DNA of 64,000 nt from Atrichornis clamosus (GCA_013400975.1 WBMZ01000211.1:186001-250000), one strand, 5' to 3'. Positions 25,401 to 34,502 are shown, counted from the stretch's first letter. Notes: generated by a model from the sequence alone, not told the origin. Translations and numbers: made by a program.

Positions 25401-28400
25401 ATGCAGTGCCACTCCACGCATTCCACTGGATTTGGGATCAGCTCACGTGCCAGGAGTGGCTCTGCTCTGCCCTTCCTTGTCCCCTGCAAGAGCTGGCCTG
25501 TCCCTGCTCTGCAATGTCCATACAGACATATTCTCCATCTAAAAACCAGGAGCACAAACACACATCTCTCTGTTGTTTTTACACTGTACTGCTTAGGATT
25601 TTGCTGTGCACTGTTTGAAATATAAAATTCCTCTAGGGAATTCTTAGAAACCCTTATAATGCAGTAAATCCTTTAGCTACTTGAAGTCAGTTAATAGGCT
25701 TTTTAAGACTAATCACTGCTCTGTACTTGACAAATATATCAGGATACTGCATTCACAGAGTGAAGTTGATACTGTCATTCATTATTTTATGACTTTGCAT
25801 TAGATAAACTGAAATCAGGCTTCTACCTCTAATGAAAAAAAAGAAGTAATTTGCATTTCTTTCTGGGAAAGGCAGGATTAATGGCATCAAATACTTAGCA
25901 ACTCTTCTACTCAGAGTCTTTAATTCAATGTAAGATAATTTACAGAGTAAGAAATGACTTCTAAGGACTCCTGAACAGAAGTGGCCAGAACATTTTACCC
26001 ATTAACAAATGCCTGCAACTTGCCTCTTGAAGGGGAACTAGATACACTAACTTTTAGATATCTTATATTTGAAACTGCGTGATAACTACTCAAAATTATT
26101 GTCTTTGGGCTGTTCTGTTTTTATTAATGTACTGAGAGTGCTTTGAGCCAGGAAAAAAACATAAATAAAATACCACATTTTTACAGATATGCAAGCATTT
26201 GTAGGAAGAATAAACTCTTTATGACCACAGTAGAACCATGTGTGTGCACTATAATGCATGTAGGTGCATTATAATTAGTTACCTAACTAAAATAGGAAGG
26301 ATAAGTAACACTGTAAAAACACCTCACATTTTAAATAAATGTTGTCTTTAGATGCTCTAAGACAGTGTATTTTGGCATAAAATTGAAAAGAAAAAAACCC
26401 TTTGACTTGACTGTATTGACCCAAGTCCTGCAGCTGAAGAAAACTTGGGCTGACATCAGACCAATATTTGGTAGAGCAGAATTACCAAAATAATATTTTA
26501 AATAATTCTGCCTTTGTTGCTCTGAGAAAAATGCCACGAAAAGGCCCAGCTCTTCATCTGTGAACAGAAGCCTCCAGTGAGGCCTGATTTTATTTCCATT
26601 TGCATAGGAATGTGGTAGCTGCTCGTCAGCATCCCAGAGCAGTGCATGATTCAGCAGATTTCTTCCTGAGGGATCGGCTCACAAAGGCTGGATGAATAGA
26701 AGCGTTTTCACATCCACTTGCAGAAATGTGCAAAAGTCTTGGCTGAACTCTCTAGGGCTGGCAGTGACCATTCATCTCTCACTTACATGAGCGTTAAAAC
26801 TCTGTTAATGAGAGCTTTTTTGCACACACACAGGAGCACTTCCAAGAACTTTTGGCATTAGAACTTATCCTTTGGGGAGGTGGGAGTAAAAAGTAACCCA
26901 GCAATCAAGGTCTCAGGGAATTTCTCTGCTATTTCAGCTCTAATTTTTGTAAGTGTTGTGACAGATTTTTTTATTATTGTACCACTAAGACATAAGCACA
27001 CTGCTGCAGCTCTGTATTTCTATCTCTTCACCTTTCAAAGTGCAAATCTCCCTGGATGGTACCAAAGCTCTCTGGAGGCTGACTCGGGAGTGCTGAGCTC
27101 TCCTGGTCCTGCTCCTCCGTCCCCACAAGCCAGGCATGGTTCAGTATCTCCCGGTTCCAAGCACCAGTTTCAGTTCCCTCCAGCAGCAAACCTGGATGCA
27201 GTTATTAATGCTCCTCCTGTGGATTTGCAGGAGAGCTGCTCCCTCTGCTGAGTTTTCCGTGGATCGCCACCGGCACCTGATGTCCTTCCTCACCATGCTG
27301 GGCCCCAGCCCCGACTGGAATGTGGGACTCTCTGCCGAAGACCTCTGCACCAAGGACTGTGGCTGGGTCCAGAAAGTCGTCCAGGATTTAATCCCCTGGG
27401 ATGCTGGCACGGACAGTGGCGTTACCTATGAGGTATAGGGCCTATGTGTAATTAATTCAAATATATTACCTTAAAGCAGTGAAGTAGGAAAGCTAATTGA
27501 TCCATGGTAATGCTGTACGTGCCTTTATACTTTTTACTCCAGTAAAAATTTTTCTTATAATGAATAAAAAGTCGTTTAAGCAGATGTTAACTACTCTTCA
27601 CTGTGGGTCATTTTGCCTGAATTATTATTAATGGGATAATATTACATTCACCTGGGGTATTATTACCTCAGAATCACAGACTGGGTAGGTTGGAAGGAAC
27701 CACAGTGAGTCATCTGGTCCAATCTCCCTACTTAAGCAGGGTCATCCCAGAGCTCATGGCACAGTTCTTAAATATTTCCAGTGAGGGAGGCTCTACACCC
27801 ACTCTGGGCAGTCTTTTCCAGGCAATGCTTGGTCACCTGCACAGTAAATAATTTCTTACATGTGTTCACCGATTATATTGACCTATTGAATAAATGGAGG
27901 ACTAAGTTTGGCCAAAACTAAGCCTTTAGGTGTCCAAGTCCTTTGATACAGATCCATGTGCCGTCAGCAGCCACATCAACTTGAGTTTTGGACTGTTTCA
28001 ACCCAATGCCAGCTGTTCTGTTTGGCACAGAAAACTTCAACTATTCCTTACAGCAAAGCAAAACAAGAACAACACCAAAACCAAAACAAACAAAACCCAC
28101 AAACAAACAAAAGCCCTAACAACAACAACAACAAAACCAAACCAAAACAAAAAATCTCCTTACCATTAAGTATGAATGTATCAAGTTCATCTTACATTGG
28201 AATTTTGCAGTTTAGCATTTGAAAAAAGTTTTAATTTCTCCATATTAATTAATTATTAGTTTCTTTTTTAACATTCTTTTTTCTTTTTGATTCTAGTCTC
28301 CTAACAAACCTACAGTGCCTCAGGAGAAGATCAGACCACTCACAAGCTTAGATCATCCTCAAAGTCCATTTTATGATCCAGAAGGAGGATCCATCAAGCT

Positions 28401-31400
28401 GGTAGCCAGAGTTGTCATTGAGAGAATTGCACGCAAGGTACAGTATATAAGTAAAGTTCTCAAGCAAGCAAAACCCCCTCTTCATAAACCAGAAAAAACA
28501 AACCTTCCTCCCTCTTCCCTCCAAATCTACACTGCTTAACCTACCCACAGCAAAGACAGTGGCGGAAAAAACTAAAACTCTCTTAAGGTATCAGTTCTCC
28601 TAATTCTGGTAATTATTGCATCTGTTTTGTTGGGGATTTTCTTTAAGTAAGCCTAGGAATTTAAAGAGAAAAAGCTGCTGCAGACACAGTAGGGCCTCAC
28701 AATATACAGGTTTAACCCCTCCTGTATGAGTTTCCTCTTTTCAGTCTCCACAATCCTTTTTTGCAGGGGGAGCAATGTAATATCGTTCCTGATAACATCG
28801 ATGATATTGTGGCAGATTTGGCACCAGAGGAAAAAGAAGAAGGTACATTTTAAATTAGTTTGTGCATTACTAATTTATACTTTTTCCATTCTCCACTGTC
28901 ATTTGTAGATAAGGTACAAAACTGACATAGGAGCAAAAATTTCACTCAGTGTCAAACAGTGATTTAGGTTTTCATCTCTTCTGCTATCTACTATTAGTTT
29001 TCCCCTATACAGCAAAGAAATTGCATGTATGCCTAGAAGATGACAATAGCAATACAGGTGATAAAAGAGGGAAGAATTTTGGGGTTCAAATAATTTTTTT
29101 TTTAAATTAAAATTGACAATTTGTAAATCTTTTTTCTTCTGGGCTAAAATGGAGAAGATAGAATGCAGAAGGAAATAGTTTATCCTATTAGAATCTAATG
29201 TGATCATCAGGCAAGTAAAGGGAAGAAAATGGAAAACTATTTTTACAGTTCAATGCGTTTCCTCACTTTTCAGACGATACCCCTGAGACGTGCATATATT
29301 CAAACTGGTCCCCGTGGTCAGCCTGCAGCTCTTCCACCTGTGAAAAGGGCAAGAGGATGAGGCAGAGAATGCTTAAAGCTCAGCTGGACCTCAGTGTGCC
29401 CTGCCCAGACACCCAAGACTTTCAGCCATGCATGGGGCCAGGCTGCAGTGACGAAGGTAACCAGGAATGAAAGGATGAGGAGGAGAATTCCTTGTAGAGT
29501 TTACTTTTCCTTTAAAGTTCTTAGGATGTCGGTTGCTGCACTATGGCTACAGCGTACAGTTGCTGAGTCCTGGCAAACTGATAGTTGCTGAAGAACACAA
29601 ATGGAAGCTGTCTGTGCTCAATTCTGCATTTCAGCTGAGCCAGTGCATGAAGTGCAGAGAAGTATAAAGAAAAGGGCTAAAGGATGCAATGGAGGAGAGG
29701 ACACTGTGAAAGGCAGCATAAAACTGATCCTGCACACAAATGGATAGCCACAGATTCATCAGCAATTCTGTCCATGCCCACAATTGAAGTGGTTCTCTGT
29801 ATTTCAGATGGTTCCACTTGCATGATGTCTGACTGGATCACATGGTCCCCCTGCAGCGTCTCCTGTGGCATGGGAACGAGATCCAGAGAGAGATACGTAA
29901 AGCAGTTCCCTGAGGATGGTTCCATGTGCAAAGTGCCTACTGAAGAGACTGAGAAGTGTGTTGTAAACGAGGAATGCTGTAAGTATTTTATTTAGCTTTG
30001 TAAAATCCAGCCAACAGCAGGAGCACTGCCCAAACCATTTGTTATATGTGGGATTCCACAGGGCTCCATCTTAGGCCCTGAGCTCTTCCATATCTTCGTA
30101 AATGACTTCTTGCATGCAGGACTGGAAGGGATACTGAGCAAGACCACAGACAATACAGAACTGGGAGGAGCTGGTGAGTCCCCCAGAGCCAGGGGGGCCC
30201 TGCAGGGAGACCTCCACAAATTGGAGGGTTGGGCAATCACCAACCATATGAAGTTTAACAAGGAAAAGTGCTGGATTCTGCACCTGGGATGGGGCAACCC
30301 TGGATGTATGGACAGACTGGGGGATTAGGTGCTGGAAAGGGATCTGGGAGGCATCACGCACAGCATCGCCAGCCAGGAAAGGAAGGAGATTGTCCTGCAC
30401 TGGGGTGGCCCCACCTCCAGTCCTGGGGGCAGTTTTGGGTGCCACAATATAAGAAAGATATTAAAGACACTCCTAGAGAGAGTCCAAAGGAGAGCAACGA
30501 AGATGGTGAAGGGCCTTGAGGGGAAGCCAAATGAGGAGCTCATTTGTTCTGTTCAGCCTGGAGAAGAGGAGGCTGAGGGGAGATCTCGTTGTGGTCTACA
30601 ACTTCCTTGTGAGGGGAAGAGGAAGGGCAGGCACTGAACTCTTCTCTGTGGTGATCAGTGACAGGATCCAAGAGAATAGCCTGAAATTGTGTCAGTAGAT
30701 GTTTAGGTTGGATATCAGAAAAAATCTGGGCACTGGAACAGGCTCTCCAAAGAATTGGTCACAGCCTGTCAGAGTTCTGGAAGTGTTTGGACAATACTCT
30801 CAGGCACATGGTGAGTTTCCTGGGGCTGGTTCTGTGCAGGGCCAGGAGTTGAACTTGATGATCCTTGGGAGTCCCTTCCAACTCAGCTGCTCCTGTGATA
30901 ACTGTGAACACTTTTCTTTGTCCGCTTTGAACAGCTCCCAGCAGCTGCCTTGTCACGGAATGGGGTGAGTGGGATGAATGCAGTGCCAGCTGTGGCACAG
31001 GGATGAAGAGACGGCACAGAATGATCAAGATGACTCCTGCTGATGGATCCATGTGCAAGGCAGAAACCACGGAGGCAGAGAAGTGCATGATGCCTGAATG
31101 CCGTAAGTGTCCAGGAATTTATCTCCTCGGCGACAGAGACATCATTTCTGACACGTTGTTCCAGCACACAAAGAACACAGCTCAACCAGAAGCAATGTTG
31201 CTTTTCCTTCTTAGGGATTGCACATTAAGTACCGTGTTCACGGGATGAGAATATCAATAAAAAATGTTCAGTGGTATCCTATTACTCTAAGACCCACACA
31301 GTGGTGTGTAAATCAGCAAGCCACACCTAAACAACTGTAAGTTATGGAATATGAGGTATTCCATAAGGATGGAATAAAACAAATAAAACAGTGCCCTCTC

Positions 31401-34400
31401 CTTTTAGCCCATGAACAGTTCAGAAATTAAGGTGCTCCTTTTATGCAGTCAGCCGGTCTCATCCTTGCTGTCACTATTTCTTAAGAAATGTTAAGAGACA
31501 AAGATAAGTTTAAAAATATTTTTTATGGATAGAGTATGATAGTTTCATCTTCTAGATTAAATTAATTTGACTTCCAGTTCTGTTCACTGAAATGATCCAC
31601 CTTTTTTTACAGGAGTTATGATTGAAACATAGCTTCTTAAACTATTTATTCCCCAGATGCACTGGGACTCAGCAGATATGACTTAGATATAGAAAAGGAT
31701 AGGAAATATACTTAAATCAAGCAAGCCTTTTAATTTAATGTAGTGTTTTCTGAGCTTCTTCAGCAACACCATTCATCTTGTGACAAGAAACTGTAATTGG
31801 TCGATGACAGATAAAACATAGTACATTTTCCACCTGTATTATTTTCTAAATGTATACCTTCATAATTTATTGATAATAAGAATTCATTAATAATAAGAAT
31901 TCGTTACCTTTTTATTTTCCCCTCAGATACCATCCCCTGCCTGCTCTCTCCTTGGTCTGAATGGAGTGACTGCAGTGTCACCTGTGGGAAGGGAATGCGA
32001 ACCCGGCAGAGGATGCTGAAATCTGCTGCTGAGCTTGGAGACTGCAATGAGGAGCTGGAACAAGCAGAGAAGTGCATGCTGCCTGAATGCCGTAAGTTTG
32101 GAAAACTCTCTGGAAAGAGGAGGCTAATCACGAGGGTCACTATCTCTGGGTCAAAACTCTACCACCATTTCTTAGCATCACTTCTTAGACAGGAGGGACA
32201 TCAACAGTGCATTGTTTCAAAAACTATTATTATCCACTTTCAGCAATTGAGAGCTGGAATATGTCTTAAATTCAGCTTGCCTTGCTTAACCCTATGCTGA
32301 TTCCCAATATTGCTGTGGGATTACAATTCTGAACATTTAACACACTACAGTTTCAGGCTTGCACACTTCCCAAAAGTAAATAAGTCAGAATTATAAAATC
32401 TGTTTTCTCACTCAAATGCAGAATGTGTGCCAGGAAGGAAAGAAAAAAGAGCTAAAATCAGCTGTGTGATTCTCTTAGCTCGCAGAAAGAGCACAAAAGA
32501 GGCTTTCTCCACCTTTGATACAACCCTGAACGGTACCACTTTGCAACCTGCAGTATCATACGAGCCAGTGGATGGTGTAGAGACAGCTGCAGTGGCTTTT
32601 TTACCTTAGCCCATTAAAATCCCCCACTTCTTGGGTAGTGCAAATTTTTAGTTGCTTTGCAGTCTTTGTGAAGCATGATAGCCTAAAGCACTGCTGAATG
32701 AATGAGATATGATTGCTTTTAGCATCCTGTTGCCAGCTGGTTCATGAGGTTTTATCACAAATTACATTATTTTTCACAGAAAGTATTGGTTAAAAAGGCT
32801 TTTACAGTGTAATTGCTCATTCAGCTTTTCTTAAATAATGTGAAATATCATTTTGATTATTATTCACAGGGGCTGTAAGTGTTAAGCAGTGCTGAAAGAT
32901 GAAAACTTTTAAGATATAATGGTATTAGTGAATATGGCTTATTGCATAACACTGCCAGCAAAGCAAAGCTTAGATCTCAGAGGTAGCAAATTCTTTTTAA
33001 ATATAACTCAATTTTCAACAGCTTTTCATTACAAAACAGACATATGGGTGAGAAAATTGAAGAAGGCACAGGAGAATTATTTATATGTTCTTTGCAATTT
33101 TAGTGATCTGCCAGCACCACTCTTGAAGAAGAAATTGAGGAGAGTATCAAATAATACTTCTGCTAGAAATGGACTCAGAAAATTTTGACATGCAGCCTCA
33201 AAACACTCACTGAGGAGATTGGAGGCTTGAGTTCACATACTTGGGGTGTGAAAATTCATCAGGCACATCTGTGTTTTTCTGGACCTTGTGTTTGGGTCTC
33301 ACGGCTTTTGTGTCACGTTTCTTATTCTCTGCAGCCATCGACTGTGAGCTGACAGAGTGGTCCCAGTGGTCCGAGTGCAACACCTCATGTGGAAAGGGCC
33401 ACATGATCAGGACGAGGATGATTAAAATAGAGCCACAGTTTGGAGGAACGGCTTGCCCAGAGACCGTCCAACGTACGAAGTGCCGAGTAAGGAAGTGCCT
33501 GCGAGGCCCAGGTATGGAAAAGAGGCGCTGGAAGGAGGCCCGGGAGAAAAGGAGAAGTGAACAAGCAAAAAAGAACCTAGATAGTGAGCAATATCCAGGT
33601 GAGTGTGACAACATGTCCTGTATGTTCTTGGCTGCTTGGTTTTTCTGCGTAACAGGGGTTTGTGAGCAGCTCTGCTGCATTCTGTGAGAACACCTTCAGC
33701 ATTTCAGCCTAGGGAGAGTTTTACCCATACAGCAAAACATAGACACTTTCAGGGTTTGCCTGTCACCAAAGTCACACGGCCTAAATTTAGGGCACCTTGG
33801 AGAAAGGCCCACCTCTGCCCATTTCCCAGCACTGAAAATATTTTAGCTACTTCACACAAAAGTGTGAAAAAATTTAAAATTTAGGTCTGGCAAAGGTCTG
33901 ATTGCAGTTTCTGGGTGATAACCTTTATATCCAGTTAGCTTTGAACTTTTAAAATATTTGCTCCTGGATCCAATGCTGAATTTCAAAACTGAACTAATTT
34001 CCACCTCAATAGTCTGATTCACACTCAGGCTGCTCCAAGAGATCTGCTCGGACTGCTTTTCCAATGGGGGACAGTAATAAAAAGCACTGATTCCTCAAAC
34101 CAAAAAAACATAGTATCTTGTGGTATAGTTTTACATTATCTGGATAGGAATTACTGCTAAGTCATGGTTCATGCTTTTCTGACATCCAAAATTTCTTAAT
34201 TTTATCTGCCTATTATAAGGTAGACATTGCATTTCTTTTTTAATACTTTTTTTTTTCAGTGTTTGACAAATGCAACTTGATTGTACTTAATAGGAGTTTC
34301 TACTCCTAAAAACTTAATCAAATCACTTATTTTTTCAGTTTGTAGACTGAAACCATGGACTGCTTGGACAGAATGTTCTACTCTTTGTGGAGGGGGAATT

Positions 34401-34502
34401 CAGGAGCGTTACATGATGGTAAAGAAGAGGTCCAAAAGCACTCAGTTTACTAGTTGCAAAGACAAAAAGGAGCTAAGAGCATGTAATGTTCATCCTTGTT
34501 AA
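7404..34502 (+). CDS. SPON1: F-spondin (spondin 1), 3' ten coding exons of a split gene
   Basis: Joined coding exons: 7404-7468, 27231-27432, 28297-28437, 28767-28842, 29274-29456, 29808-29978, 30935-31102, 31927-32091, 33335-33598, 34339-34502. They total 1599 nt, giving 532 residues and a TAA stop with no frame break. The length agrees with the C-terminal part of the roughly 807-residue mammalian protein from about residue 276. F-spondin is a secreted matrix glycoprotein of the floor plate and other tissues; the family is known for roles in axon guidance and adhesion and for binding APP and ApoE receptors. Order in this product: C-terminal half of the spondin domain (product residues about 1-136), acidic linker (137-161), then six TSRs. 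Each TSR has six cysteines and a WxxW tryptophan motif, the usual C-mannosylation site. All introns are GT-AG. The promoter, signal peptide, reelin domain and first half of the spondin domain are outside the window. Identity is very sure; exon edges rest on splice consensus and phase, not transcripts. Confidence 0.97.
7586..7657. repeat. T/G-rich low-complexity tract
   Basis: Runs of T broken by G (TTTTTGGTGGTGGG, then T9GT7GG). It starts about 120 nt downstream of the exon at 7404-7468. It belongs to the same texture class as the tracts at 46461 and 58979. Confidence 0.7.
16748..16844 (+). ncRNA. Candidate hairpin RNA precursor (long near-perfect inverted repeat)
   Basis: The left arm 16748-16780 and right arm 16812-16844 are reverse complements over 33 positions, with one exception: G at 16762 opposite T at 16830. 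In a + strand transcript that is a G-U wobble, so the RNA stem is continuous for 33 pairs. Inward, after one C/A mismatch, four more pairs form (16782-16785 with 16807-16810), leaving a 21-nt loop, or about 15 nt if two further pairs form. The total length of about 97 nt and its place in the sense strand of an intron fit a young intronic microRNA or endogenous siRNA precursor. It could instead be a chance recent inverted duplication or a fold-back transposon scrap. I do not recognise it as a known microRNA. The fold is certain; the function is not. Confidence 0.4.
18411..18462. repeat. Short tandem repeat, three copies
   Basis: Three copies of TCAC(A/G)TTGTGC(C/T)G start at 18411, 18424 and 18443. 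The last two share a longer 19-20 bp unit. It lies in the large intron and has no evident function. Confidence 0.7.
23862..23966. repeat. A/C-rich low-complexity tract
   Basis: Oligo-A interrupted by C (AAACAAAACAAAAACCC, CACACACAC, AAAAAACCCC). The complementary strand is G/T-rich with several G runs. It is intronic. Confidence 0.75.
27231..27432 (+). CDS. SPON1: SPON1 coding exon, core of spondin domain
   Basis: A 202-nt exon. Its first G completes the valine codon split over the 19.8 kb intron, and it then encodes 67 residues, product positions 23-89. It contains the hallmark spondin-domain segments GPSPDWNVGLSAEDLC, GWVQKVVQDLIPW and DAGTDSGVTYE; the aspartate-rich last segment lies in the region known to bind calcium in the family. 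The acceptor is TTTGCAG and the donor GTATAG, a weaker site than those of the later exons. It ends in phase 0 after the GAG codon. An ATG-initiated open frame that overlaps it upstream is read-through into intron and is not the real start. Confidence 0.96.
27669..27865 (-). mobile_element. CR1 LINE 3' fragment, antisense to SPON1
   Basis: The + strand reads GAATCACAGACTGGGTAGGT, then TTGGAAGGAACC, CATCTGGTCCAATCTCCC, TTTCCAGTGAGGGAGG and AATAATTTCTTAC. These are the recognisable reverse-complement landmarks of the avian CR1 3' end, so the element lies on the minus strand. It is strongly diverged, which implies an old insertion. A fragment of this size carries no coding capacity. Confidence 0.85.
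28054..28156. repeat. A/C-rich low-complexity tract with an AAC repeat
   Basis: CAAAACAAACAAAACCC-type sequence with an (AAC)n core at about 28117-28135. It ends about 140 nt before the acceptor at 28296. Short open frames over it (lysine/asparagine/threonine-rich) are artefacts of composition. Confidence 0.8.
28297..28437 (+). CDS. SPON1: SPON1 coding exon, end of spondin domain
   Basis: A 141-nt exon, phase 0 at both ends, encoding 47 residues (product positions 90-136). It begins SPNKPTVPQEKIRPLTSLDH and ends VIERIARK. The acceptor follows a long T-rich tract ending in TTCTAG; the donor is GTACAG. Conservation with mammalian F-spondin is nearly complete; from memory the human protein has GGSITQVARVV where this one has GGSIKLVARVV. 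Confidence 0.96.
28438..28766 (+). other. SPON1: SPON1 intron, 329 nt
   Basis: GTACAG to TTGCAG. AT-rich; nothing else seen. Confidence 0.9.
28767..28842 (+). CDS. SPON1: SPON1 coding exon, acidic linker between spondin domain and TSRs
   Basis: A 76-nt exon encoding 25 residues plus one base of the next codon. It reads GEQCNIVPDNIDDIVADLAP and then EEKEE, matching the linker between the spondin domain and TSR1. The acceptor is TTTTGCAG, the donor GTACAT. The terminal G joins AC of the next exon to give aspartate, which sets the phase-1 pattern kept by every later intron. Confidence 0.94.
28843..29273 (+). other. SPON1: SPON1 intron, 431 nt
   Basis: GTACAT to TTTCAG. AT-rich with a short T run near 29093; no other feature seen. 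Confidence 0.9.
29274..29456 (+). CDS. SPON1: SPON1 coding exon, thrombospondin type 1 repeat 1
   Basis: A 183-nt exon holding the whole first TSR (product positions about 162-222). Six cysteines are present: TCIY, SAC, STC, VPC, QPC and PGC. The tryptophan motif is WSPWSAC and the basic strand reads KGKRMRQRMLKAQ. The acceptor is TTTTCAG and the donor GTAACC. It enters and leaves in phase 1, so it is a symmetrical module. TSR1 differs from the later repeats in having extra residues (SSST) between the second and third cysteines, as in known F-spondins. Confidence 0.96.
29457..29807 (+). other. SPON1: SPON1 intron, 351 nt
   Basis: GTAACC to TTTCAG. No repeat or RNA recognised. Confidence 0.9.
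29808..29978 (+). CDS. SPON1: SPON1 coding exon, thrombospondin type 1 repeat 2
   Basis: A 171-nt symmetrical phase-1 exon encoding TSR2 (product positions about 223-279). The core reads WITWSPCSVSCGMGTRSRERYVKQ with all six cysteines. The acceptor is ATTTCAG and the donor the strong GTAAGT. The downstream intron is almost entirely a CR1 retrotransposon. The frame remains open for several codons into the intron, so a naive open-frame call overextends this exon. Confidence 0.96.
30005..30909 (+). mobile_element. CR1 LINE, truncated and decayed reverse transcriptase with 3' end
   Basis: About 0.9 kb of a non-LTR retrotransposon in the same orientation as SPON1; the 5' edge is uncertain by tens of bases. 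Conceptual translation shows GIPQGSILGP (reverse transcriptase motif), then SKTTDNTELGG where active elements have an ADD-type catalytic motif. Later come FNKEKCWILH, LERVQRRATKMVKGLE, SLEKRRLRGDL and FRLDIRKN. These pieces lie in different frames with stops between them, so the element is dead. The tail (GATCCTTGGGAGTCCCTTCC and the following CTGTGATAACTGTGA) is a degenerate form of the CR1 3' end with its short terminal repeats. It fills nearly the whole intron 29979-30934. Confidence 0.92.
30935..31102 (+). CDS. SPON1: SPON1 coding exon, thrombospondin type 1 repeat 3
   Basis: A 168-nt symmetrical phase-1 exon for TSR3 (product positions about 280-335). It begins with the second and third bases of a serine codon and continues PSSCLVTEWGEWDECSASCG; the rest includes KRRHRMIKMTPADGSMC and ends MPEC. 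The acceptor is GAACAG after a short pyrimidine run and the donor is GTAAGT. The acceptor lies about 25 nt beyond the 3' tail of a CR1 element, so the splice signals sit at the edge of the transposon. Confidence 0.96.
31103..31926 (+). other. SPON1: SPON1 intron, 824 nt
   Basis: GTAAGT to CCTCAG. AT-rich. A near-exact duplication of ATAATAAGAATTC occurs at about 31872-31906, just upstream of the acceptor. No mobile element recognised. Confidence 0.9.
31927..32091 (+). CDS. SPON1: SPON1 coding exon, thrombospondin type 1 repeat 4
   Basis: A 165-nt symmetrical phase-1 exon for TSR4 (product positions about 336-390). It starts HTIPCLLSPWSEWSDCSVTC and carries the basic stretch KGMRTRQRMLKS. It ends MLPEC and is followed by the donor GTAAGT. 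Six cysteines are intact. The acceptor is CCCCTCAG. In known F-spondins this region of the TSRs carries matrix- and heparin-binding basic residues. Confidence 0.96.
32092..33334 (+). other. SPON1: SPON1 intron, 1243 nt
   Basis: GTAAGT to CTGCAG. AT-rich; I see no repeat or gene in it. Confidence 0.9.
33335..33598 (+). CDS. SPON1: SPON1 coding exon, thrombospondin type 1 repeat 5 and charged linker
   Basis: A 264-nt exon, the longest in the window, encoding TSR5 and a strongly charged linker (product positions about 391-478). TSR5 reads IDCELTEWSQWSECNTSCGK and has six cysteines; NTS is a candidate N-glycosylation site, at the position where the human protein has NKS from memory. The linker includes EKRRWKEAREKRRSEQAKK, a basic helix-like stretch before TSR6; known F-spondins are cleaved by plasmin in this part of the protein. 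The acceptor is CTCTGCAG and the donor GTGAGT. Confidence 0.96.
33599..34338 (+). other. SPON1: SPON1 intron, 740 nt
   Basis: GTGAGT to TTTCAG with a long T tract before the acceptor. No other element recognised. Confidence 0.9.
34339..34502 (+). CDS. SPON1: SPON1 last coding exon, thrombospondin type 1 repeat 6 and stop
   Basis: The terminal coding segment is 164 nt: 53 residues after the split codon, then TAA at 34500-34502. It starts VCRLKPWTAWTECSTLCGGG and ends CNVHPC, the conserved F-spondin C terminus. The acceptor TTTTTTCAG is strong. The codon split with the previous exon is G|TT (valine), whereas the human protein as I remember it has glycine there. Exon sequence continues into the 3' UTR. 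Confidence 0.97.

Larger units (their letters stand above)
7469..27230 (+). other. SPON1: SPON1 19.8 kb intron
   Basis: This begins with GTAAGTAAG and ends TTTGCAG. It holds no recognised exon or RNA gene of a known family. Contents worth noting: T/G-rich tract 7586-7657; A run 8685-8701; GC-richer block about 10140-10330; T runs 13684-13699 and 20720-20734; CpG-bearing motif cluster near 14183-14218; hairpin 16748-16844; three-copy repeat 18411-18462; A/C-rich tract 23862-23966; GC-richer block 25340-25520. The remainder is unremarkable AT-rich intron. Confidence 0.9.
27433..28296 (+). other. SPON1: SPON1 intron, 864 nt
   Basis: Bounded by GTATAG and TTCTAG. It contains an antisense CR1 3' fragment (27669-27865) and an A/C-rich low-complexity tract (28054-28156), which together occupy about a third of it. 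The remainder is AT-rich. Confidence 0.9.

Noticed and set aside
26880..27251. 123-codon + strand open frame ending inside the exon at 27231
   Set aside because: It is in a different frame from F-spondin over the exon and runs through intron; the spliced exon explains the region.
30005..30909. Possibility of an intact retrotransposon gene
   Set aside because: Only the 3' part of the CR1 reverse transcriptase remains, with frame breaks and a degraded catalytic motif.
30759..31185. Overlapping minus-strand open frames of 100-109 codons
   Set aside because: Antisense shadows of the TSR3 exon and the CR1 tail; no independent protein features.
33207..33680. 157-codon minus-strand open frame
   Set aside because: It lies antisense to the SPON1 TSR5 exon; its openness follows from the constrained coding sequence on the + strand.
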